Source: Streptosporangium lutulentum (GTDB lineage Bacteria > Actinomycetota > Actinomycetes > Streptosporangiales > Streptosporangiaceae). Taken from it: a stretch of DNA of 64,000 bases. Every line of letters starts with the position of its first letter. Within the stretch, counting starts at the first letter, position 1. The notes beneath the pieces are model-generated. The model made no database searches. It was not told the DNA's origin and was given only the letters and a program-made list of their open reading frames with translations. The stretch covers positions 7,936,001-8,000,000 of the forward strand of contig NZ_JAUSQU010000001.1 in the NCBI RefSeq assembly GCF_030811455.1. The letters are read 5' to 3'. Made by a program: the position numbers and the translations under genes. Shown piece by piece: positions 58,768-64,000 of this stretch.

Positions 58768-60332
58768 ACAACTTCATCTCCGCTCGGCGTGGCAGTAGCC
58801 CCGGCGGGCTGGTGCGCTACCTGTTCGGGCCCGGCTCCAGCCAGGAGCACACCGATCAGCGGATCATCGCGGCCGATGTGACGCTGGGGCTCGCCGAGGG
58901 AACCCGGCTGGATCACCTGGTCGACGCCGAGGCCATCTACGCGCTGGGCCGCGACATGGATTCGCACCGAATCTTGCTCGGGGTCGCGCCGCCGGGCGGG
59001 TGGGTGTGGCATTGCGCGATCTCGCTGCCGCCGGAGGAGTCGCTCCAGGGGCGTCGGCTCGGTGATGAGCAGTGGGCCGACATCGCCCGCACCGCGATCA
59101 GTCGGATGGGGTTCGACGAGGCGGTCGGCCGGGCGCCGTGCCGGTGGATCGCGGTGCATCACGGCCGCTCGGTCGGCGGCAACGACCACATCCACCTGAT
59201 GGTGAACCTGGTGCGCGAGGACGGCACGCTGGCCTCGACCTGGAATGACCGGCGCACGATGAGCCGGGTGTGTGCGGACATGGAGCGCCGCTACGGGCTG
59301 GCGGCGGTGGAGGGACGGACCGGGCGGGGCATGCCGGGGTATTCCAAGGCCGAACACCAGCGGATGCGCGCCGGGCAGGTCCCTGAGCGGCAGCGGATCG
59401 CCCGCCTGGTGCGCTCGTGCGCGCTCATCTCCGCCGATGAGGCGGAGTTCGTGCGCCGGGCCCGCCGCTCGGGGCTCTCGGTGCGCGCCCGCTACAGCAA
59501 GAACAGCCAGGAGGTGGTCGGCTACAGCGTCGCCCTACGCGGTCAGGCGAAGGACGGCCAGGACCGGCCGGAGATGAAGGACCGGCGGGTGTGGTTCGGC
59601 GGCGGTCGGCTCGCGGCCGACCTGAGCTTGCCGCGGCTGCGCGAGCACTGGCCGGCCCCCACCGCCGAGAGCGCGGCCAAGGCGCTGGCGCAGTGGAGAC
59701 GGGAGGCCGACGTGGCCGGCCCCAAGGAAGCCGACGAGCGGGCCGCCTATGGGACCGCGGCGTGGGGCCAGGCCGTCGCCCGGGTCGACGCCGTCACCGC
59801 CCAGCTCGGCAGCAGTCGGCTCCAGGACGTGGCGCTGTGGTCGAGCGCGGCCCGGCACGCCGCCGCGCTGATGGCCGGATTATCGGACCGGATGGAACAC
59901 CAGGGGCCGGGCCCGATCGCCGCGACGGCCGACCTACTGGCGCGAGCCGCGCAAACTCCGGCTCACCCCGATCGGCGCCTGGTGCGCCGCGGCGGCCTGG
60001 CCGATCTGCGCGGGGTGGCGATGGTGATCCGGCACGCCCGCACCTCCCTGGGGATGACGCTGTTGCTGCTGGCCGTGGTGGCGTTGGCGCATGCGATCTG
60101 CCTGTGGCAGGCCGCGGCGGAGCGGCCCCGGCTGGCCGCCGAACTGGACGCGGGCCTGGAGCGGGTGCGTGCCGCGTATCCGCCGCCCAGCGCCCGGGAA
60201 CTCGCGGCCCATCTGGGGTCGTCGACCGCGCCCGCCCCGCCAATGGGCCCGCCCGGCACCGACCCGGCCGCGCGGGCCAGGCCCGCGGTGCGCCGCGATC
60301 GGGGCGGGCCGTCGCAGGGACGCGGCCGGTAG
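58764..60332 (+). CDS. Relaxase/mobilisation nuclease with C-terminal membrane segment
   Basis: A 522-residue MobA/VirD2-type relaxase. The N-terminal nuclease domain shows the metal-binding triad region IAVHHGRSVGGNDHIHLMVN (about 130-149). The N-terminus begins NNFISARRGSSPGGLVRYLF, typical of actinobacterial relaxases. A helix SLGMTLLLLAVVALAHAICL at about 430-450 is a clear membrane segment, which could tether the nicked DNA complex to the membrane. The tail is Pro/Arg-rich. It nicks at the origin of transfer and pilots the strand into a recipient; no type IV coupling protein or secretion genes are in the window, so the element is mobilisable rather than self-transmissible. Confidence 0.9.
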   Translation: MNNFISARRGSSPGGLVRYLFGPGSSQEHTDQRIIAADVTLGLAEGTRLDHLVDAEAIYALGRDMDSHRILLGVAPPGGWVWHCAISLPPEESLQGRRLGDEQWADIARTAISRMGFDEAVGRAPCRWIAVHHGRSVGGNDHIHLMVNLVREDGTLASTWNDRRTMSRVCADMERRYGLAAVEGRTGRGMPGYSKAEHQRMRAGQVPERQRIARLVRSCALISADEAEFVRRARRSGLSVRARYSKNSQEVVGYSVALRGQAKDGQDRPEMKDRRVWFGGGRLAADLSLPRLREHWPAPTAESAAKALAQWRREADVAGPKEADERAAYGTAAWGQAVARVDAVTAQLGSSRLQDVALWSSAARHAAALMAGLSDRMEHQGPGPIAATADLLARAAQTPAHPDRRLVRRGGLADLRGVAMVIRHARTSLGMTLLLLAVVALAHAICLWQAAAERPRLAAELDAGLERVRAAYPPPSARELAAHLGSSTAPAPPMGPPGTDPAARARPAVRRDRGGPSQGRGR

Positions 60333-60502
60333 ACCACCGAAGATCACGAAGGCAGCAGTCCACGAGTAGGAAGCGGAATTTCACGACCGATACGAACCAG
60401 GCTGATCATCACTAAGCCATCAGCAGAGAAGGCATCGAGCCGTACCGACAAGCACGCAGGACAACGAAAAGCGCCACAAGGCCATCAAAAAGTAGTGCTA
60501 AG

Positions 60503-60526
60503 GTATCGACGCTTTCGCGTCGATAC
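60503..60526. promoter_or_regulatory. Perfect stem-loop before the zinc-ribbon gene
   Basis: GTATCGACGC (60503-60512) and its exact complement (60517-60526) flank a TTTC loop. It ends 10 nt before the AAAAGGAG ribosome site of the gene at 60549. Possibilities are an operator, an mRNA stability hairpin or a replication/transfer-related site. Confidence 0.55.
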
Positions 60527-60548
60527 GTCCGGGACGAAAAGGAGCGCG

Positions 60549-61055
60549 ATGCCCACCGAGCCGCAGCCCGATGTCCCGGTCGAGGTGCACGTCTACGAGC
60601 AACTGCTGGGCCGTTCCTGCGGCTGGTGCCGGCAGCACGTGTCCTACTCCGGGCGCGGCCGCCCGGCCTCTTATTGCTCGAAGTCGTGCCGCAACCGGGC
60701 CTGGGAGGTGCGCTCGGCCGAGGCCCGGCTGCAGCGCGACATCGCCACCGGCGCGGTGCGCACCGGGCCGGTGCGCGAGGTGATCCGCGAGACCGTCGTG
60801 CAGACTCGCCTGGTGCCCGAGCCCGCCGCGCAGCCCCGCGTCGAGACGACGACGGTGGTGCCGGCGACGGCGAACGCGTGGCGGGTGCACCTCGATGAGC
60901 TCACCCGGCAGCTGCGCGAGGGCGAACTGGGCCGCCAGCACTGGCACCACGAAAAGCTCTACCGGGCCCTGATCGACGTGGTGGCCGCGCTCGGCGAGGC
61001 CTACCCAGGCGGCATCGAGCACCTGCAGCGCAACGCCTCCCGCCGCTCCCGGTGA
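60549..61055 (+). CDS. Zinc-ribbon-like hypothetical protein of the mobilisation module
   Basis: A 168-residue protein. Residues 20-50 hold CGWCRQHVSYSGRGRPASYC, then SKSCRNRAWEVR, a CxxC plus CxxxC arrangement like small zinc-binding DNA proteins and like residues 35-80 of the protein at 50115-50870. The rest is a long charged helix (DELTRQLREGELGRQHWHHE) with an Arg-rich end. ATG 60549 follows AAAAGGAGCGC. It lies 216 bp after the relaxase gene on the same strand, and may regulate or assist mobilisation; the actual role is unknown. Confidence 0.72.
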   Translation: MPTEPQPDVPVEVHVYEQLLGRSCGWCRQHVSYSGRGRPASYCSKSCRNRAWEVRSAEARLQRDIATGAVRTGPVREVIRETVVQTRLVPEPAAQPRVETTTVVPATANAWRVHLDELTRQLREGELGRQHWHHEKLYRALIDVVAALGEAYPGGIEHLQRNASRRSR

Positions 61056-61368
61056 CCGTGGTCACGGGCTCCTCGCGGTGGCGGCATGTCAGACAGCGGC
61101 GCCGCTTTCCCCCACCTTGCGAGGGGCTCACCGGGCGGTCCGATGCGTTCCGGCGGGGGCCACGACCACGGCGCCGGTGCGATTTGTGGAACCGTTCGCG
61201 ATCGCCACTTCGGTGCCCGCCGTGATGGTTGACGGCGATCGACGCCACGCCAACTCCTTCGTCGCCGGCGTGCCACCGAGCCACGACGTCGCCCTGGTGC
61301 TCAACGACAACGCGAGGCGAGGCCTCGCCGACGGTCCGAGGCGGTCTCGGTGCGAGCTCGGAACTCAT
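60901..61368 (-). CDS. Doubtful ORF coupled to the membrane-protein gene
   Basis: A minus-strand frame whose ATG (61368) overlaps the TGA of the upstream membrane-protein gene as ATGA. The first 75 residues (VVVEHQGDVVARWHAGDEGV) are plausible. The rest is Arg/Pro-rich and overlaps the plus-strand gene at 60549 by 155 bp. The coupling signal is suggestive; the composition is not. If it is not real, 61056-61364 is empty. Confidence 0.3.
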   Translation of the reverse strand: MSSELAPRPPRTVGEASPRVVVEHQGDVVARWHAGDEGVGVASIAVNHHGGHRSGDRERFHKSHRRRGRGPRRNASDRPVSPSQGGGKRRRCLTCRHREEPVTTVTGSGGRRCAAGARCRLGRPRRARPPRRSGPGRAFRGASAGGPVRPRAAAG

Positions 61369-61799
61369 CCATCGCTGCTGCCTTTTTCGGGATCAGCGTG
61401 GTCGACAGGGTCGACGGGTCGCAGCATCAAAAGCATGATGGCCAGCACGATGGGCCTGGAGATGATCTCAAATGGCGAGCCGCCGGCCTCCCACTGGATG
61501 ATGGTGGACAGAGCGATCAGACCCCATGCGGCGATGAGGATTCGGCGCGCGCTGTAGCCGCGTCGCCAGTCCAGTCCGGCCTGCAGCGCCAGCGCGATGG
61601 GGGACAGGGTCAGCCAGAGCGCCACCAGCCACGCCCAGAACGCCGACTGGCCGATCCCCTGCGGCGACTCTGCCCATGCCAACAGGTCGGTGAGCGAGAG
61701 CCACACCATCAGCACCGCTCCCAGCACGATGACCACACCCTGAGTGGTCAGCCGCACCCGCCGGAGCCACTTCGACTCGATCGGCGACGTCTCACTCAT
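61365..61799 (-). CDS. Small multi-pass membrane protein
   Basis: A 144-residue integral membrane protein with four predicted helices: TTQGVVIVLGAVLMVWLSLT, AFWAWLVALWLTLSPIALAL, RRILIAAWGLIALSTII and PIVLAIMLLMLRP. N- and C-termini are hydrophilic (SETSPIESKWLRR and DPEKGSSDG) and probably cytosolic. No family is recognised and no catalytic motif is visible. It is transcribed towards the mobilisation module. ATG 61799 is the natural start; the ribosome site GGGGAGT-like lies just upstream. Confidence 0.75.
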   Translation of the reverse strand: MSETSPIESKWLRRVRLTTQGVVIVLGAVLMVWLSLTDLLAWAESPQGIGQSAFWAWLVALWLTLSPIALALQAGLDWRRGYSARRILIAAWGLIALSTIIQWEAGGSPFEIISRPIVLAIMLLMLRPVDPVDHADPEKGSSDG

Positions 61800-62101
61800 C
61801 GGGGACTCCCCTCCGCGACAAGATGACGGTCGCGATCACCTTTGACGTCGAGCTAACCGCATCACGGTTGGTGCCGGTGGGCAAGCGAGGCAACCCGGCG
61901 GACTTCCGCGGTGGCGGCCGCCGACGCATTCGACCACAGGATCGACACCGAGTTCGGCGAGCCGCCGATGGCGACCAGGTCACGATGCGATGGAGTCCCG
62001 GTGCAAAAAGTGAGATCGGCGCACAATGACGTTCCCGTCCCCTTCTCCGGATTAGCGACAGAGGCTAAGCACGGCAGTTCGTGGTTACTCTCCGTTGCGG
62101 G

Positions 62102-62329
62102 CTATGCAGGGACTCCGAGGATAGGCATCCCGAGATGGATGGGCTTGCCATCTTGGGTGCGGTTAATCCGGTCGAGGGTGGTGAGCTTGGCCTTGGCCGC
62201 GTCGAGGCTGACCTGGAGGGCTTGGACTTCACCGAGCCAGTTGTTGGCGGTGGCCGCCTCGATGCGGTCGGCGAGATTATCGATGATCCCGACGAGATGG
62301 CCTCGCCGACGGGGGTCGACTCGCAGCAT
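62102..62329 (-). pseudogene. Recombinase/integrase C-terminal fragment
   Basis: A 75-codon frame, RRRGHLVGIIDNLADRIEAA, NNWLGEVQALQVSLDAAKAK, LTTLDRINR, ending HLGMPILGVPA. This pattern matches the C-terminal helical tail of large actinobacterial tyrosine-recombinase-like proteins; the catalytic part is missing because unrelated sequence begins at about 62330. It may mark the former integrase end of a mobile element. The surrounding 61800-62491 has no other gene. Confidence 0.5.
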
Positions 62330-62491
62330 CGGGCACCGAACACAGGCTTAACTTAAATGATCTTGGTCAGTGTGCGATGAGGGACGGGGCTCGATCTGTT
62401 GCGCTGAGCAGTTGAAGGGATCTCTTCGGTTCCCGCGGCTTCGGAGCGTCGAAGACTTTGTCACCCTTGTGTGCGGAGGGCGCCGATCGGG

Positions 62492-63511
62492 TCACCAGAT
62501 CCCGAGTTCGTGTGCGAGATGGTCTGCCTCGCAGGCCCATTGGGCACAGAGTGAGAGCCCGGCGGCTCGGGCGGCGTAGCGGGCGTCTGCGTCGACGGTG
62601 GTGTCGCCGCCGTAGTCGGTGTGCTGGTCGGCTGAAGCCCTTTCGAGGCTTCTGGCGGTGAGCCAGTCATATTTCACCGCGGAGGCGCAGATCCCGAGCC
62701 TCACCAGGCGCTCGTCGCCGGCCCAGCCGGCCTCATTCAGGCCTTCGAGGTAGGCCCGGGTGGCCTGGCGATCGAGGTCGCCGAGCAGTTGGTGGGGGAT
62801 GAGCAGGTCGAAGACGGAGTCGGGGATGAGGTTGCCGATGTCTTCGCCCAGGGCGCCGTCACCGACGAAGGCCCAGTCGAGCAACACCACTTCGCCGGTC
62901 GGGCGTCGGATGATGTTGTTGGGCCAGGCGTCCAGGTGGCAGACGGTGCGGGGCAAGGTCTGCATGAGCGACAACAGGCGTTCCTGGTTGAGGTGCAAGT
63001 GGCGAAGCCCCTCGCGAAGCTCCGGCGGGAAGTGGTCTTTGATCAGTTGCTGGGACCACGCTCGGTCCTCTTCGAGGAGACGCCAGTCCGCAGGTCGGGA
63101 AGTGCTGTAGTCCCGGAGGAAACCTCGGCTGAGCCATGGGTATTCAGGAAGGTCTTTGCGTCCCTGGCTGCGACCGAGCGCCCGGGCGGTCTCAACGAGG
63201 TCTTGGACGGACAACTGTGACGAGTGGTGGCCTTGCACGTCCTCCAGCAGCAGTTCGATCTCCTCGTCGCTGACTTCCCGAATGTCGAGGACCGTCGGTG
63301 CGCCGAGGCCGAGCTGTCGGGGGAGGCCGGTGTCGTAGGCAAGTGCCTCTCGACGCCAGTAGTTCCAGTGTGCCGGGTCAGCTGAGGAGGCCCAGTGGCC
63401 AGGGGCGTCATCGCGGCGATGGGTGAGGACCTTATGGACGATGTTGCCGTCCCGCCAGATACCGCCGGTCACTCCGTTGAGTCGGTTGTGGGTCAGATGC
63501 TGGAGGGACAT
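62492..63511 (-). CDS. Aminoglycoside-phosphotransferase-family kinase
   Basis: A 339-residue protein-kinase-like phosphotransferase (APH/choline-kinase group). Brenner's motif is VCHLDAWPNNI with His 192, Asp 194 and Asn 199. The DFG-like metal site is LLDWAFVGDG with Asp 212. The N-lobe is compact (GGIWRDGNIVHKVL with a probable ATP-binding Lys 27). The substrate could be an antibiotic or a metabolite; the fold alone does not imply resistance. The ATG at 63511 lacks a strong ribosome site. It is transcribed leftwards and stands alone. Confidence 0.85.
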   Translation of the reverse strand: MSLQHLTHNRLNGVTGGIWRDGNIVHKVLTHRRDDAPGHWASSADPAHWNYWRREALAYDTGLPRQLGLGAPTVLDIREVSDEEIELLLEDVQGHHSSQLSVQDLVETARALGRSQGRKDLPEYPWLSRGFLRDYSTSRPADWRLLEEDRAWSQQLIKDHFPPELREGLRHLHLNQERLLSLMQTLPRTVCHLDAWPNNIIRRPTGEVVLLDWAFVGDGALGEDIGNLIPDSVFDLLIPHQLLGDLDRQATRAYLEGLNEAGWAGDERLVRLGICASAVKYDWLTARSLERASADQHTDYGGDTTVDADARYAARAAGLSLCAQWACEADHLAHELGIW

Positions 63512-63740
63512 TCAGTCATTCTAAAGGTCCTGTGGTTCCTCGCTCCGGGAGGAAAGCGGCGAACACGGCAAAACTCCGCGGAATCTCGCGGACCGTTGCG
63601 GAGCCTCGCGGAAATGTCGGTCTCTCCAGATAGTCTTACCGCAACAGACCGCACATTACGTTGCGGCACAGCAAGGGCTCCGATCCGACGTTGCGGGAAG
63701 AACCGGAGCCCCGCTGCCTACGGGCCTGGGAGGCGAACGC

Positions 63741-63860
63741 CTACCTGGGCCCGCTTGCGTTGACCCACCAGTCCACGACGATCAAGAGCGCTCGGATCGC
63801 GAGCGGTCCCCAGTCGTCGAGGGCCAGCTTCTTCTTACGGCGCCGCCTGTGAGCAGCCAT
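63741..63860 (-). CDS. 39-residue basic/amphipathic small protein
   Basis: Reads MAAHRRRRKKKLALDDWGPL..., with a run of eight or so basic residues, then a hydrophobic helix (LAIRALLIVVDWWV) and a short tail. ATG 63860 follows AAGGAGAGATCTCCC, a perfect ribosome site, and codon bias is typical of the host, so the frame is likely translated. A peripheral-membrane peptide with a nucleic-acid- or lipid-binding basic head is a fair description. The family is unknown. The 63861-64000 stretch contains its promoter region and a small GCCGC/GCGGC hairpin at about 63954-63966; 63512-63740 shows no gene. Confidence 0.6.
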   Translation of the reverse strand: MAAHRRRRKKKLALDDWGPLAIRALLIVVDWWVNASGPR

Positions 63861-64000
63861 GGGAGATCTCTCCTTACTGGGCCCCATCGTCCCGGGGGAT
63901 CAACCGAGGGGCCCGTCCGGTCGACCCCCGCGGGAGACCGACCGTTCATGACTGCCGCTTGGCGGCAGACAAAACGGTATCGTCGCGGGCCGACAAAAAA

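Noticed and set aside
62492-63511. Aminoglycoside resistance determinant
   Set aside because: APH-fold kinases have many substrates, and nothing in the sequence or context points to aminoglycosides.
1-64000. CRISPR array
   Set aside because: No regularly spaced repeats of 25-40 bp with unique spacers and no cas genes were found on either strand.

Overview
The window is high-GC DNA from an actinomycete. The grounds are strong G/C preference at third codon positions, frequent GTG/TTG starts, a DUF2637 (SpdB-like) conjugation protein, an FxLD-type lanthipeptide locus, and a remnant of the actinobacterial MALRFLGKDP small-protein family. A filamentous, Streptosporangium/Nonomuraea/Actinomadura-like host is my inference; nothing in the window fixes the genus. 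Most of the window looks like accessory DNA: defence genes, a RiPP cluster, a mobilisation module and at least seven transposase genes or fragments. No core housekeeping operon is visible.

Layout. 1-3650 looks like ordinary chromosome (secreted SGNH hydrolase, nucleotidyltransferase). It ends at the 3' 22 nt of a tRNA, probably tRNA-Leu, on the minus strand, followed in transcription order by a clean hairpin-plus-T-tract terminator. This is the footprint of a tRNA-integrating element. 3660-17840 is island A: a DUF2637 gene broken by an IS256 element, an XRE/ImmA-type regulator, a three-gene type II-short CBASS (patatin effector, CD-NTase, E2-like protein), a large unrecognised protein of low-GC composition, a frameshifted ORF, a HEPN-motif protein and two further unknown proteins. 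At 17841 the left-end sequence of island A recurs in the same orientation (T-arm-like core, then about 180 bp of diverged homology, then 245 bp with 4 mismatches). This opens island B, whose first genes are a helicase-methylase-ATPase (Hma-like) operon at 18445-27463.

27.7-28.9 kb is a nested IS3/IS110 junction. 28.9-36 kb is a minus-strand FxLD class I lanthipeptide operon: precursor, LanB glutamylation domain, LanC cyclase, an elimination domain fused to a methyltransferase, and a repeat-like accessory protein. It is flanked by a recombinase-fold regulator and by a plus-strand HTH/DUF218/WbqC operon. 40.3-46.5 kb is a complete type I restriction-modification operon (hsdM-hsdS-hsdR). 46.5-48.8 kb is transposase debris plus an IS5-type element.

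48.8-57.7 kb carries an MFS exporter, a protein with a C-terminal double-stranded-RNA-binding-like domain, a STAS protein with glutamates in place of the phosphorylatable serines, a small P-loop kinase, a serine hydrolase, an ISL3 element carrying a passenger gene inside 23-bp inverted repeats, and a HAD phosphatase. 58.2-61 kb is a MobC-relaxase mobilisation module. The window closes with a small membrane protein, an integrase-like fragment and an aminoglycoside-phosphotransferase-like kinase.

Functionally the window stacks at least three independent anti-phage layers (CBASS, Hma-like, type I RM) with two unassigned candidates (10.8-12.7 kb and 13.6-15.0 kb). The repeated left end suggests that two related integrative elements accreted at one tRNA site. 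Start sites, families and boundaries were read by eye from sequence; no database search was possible.
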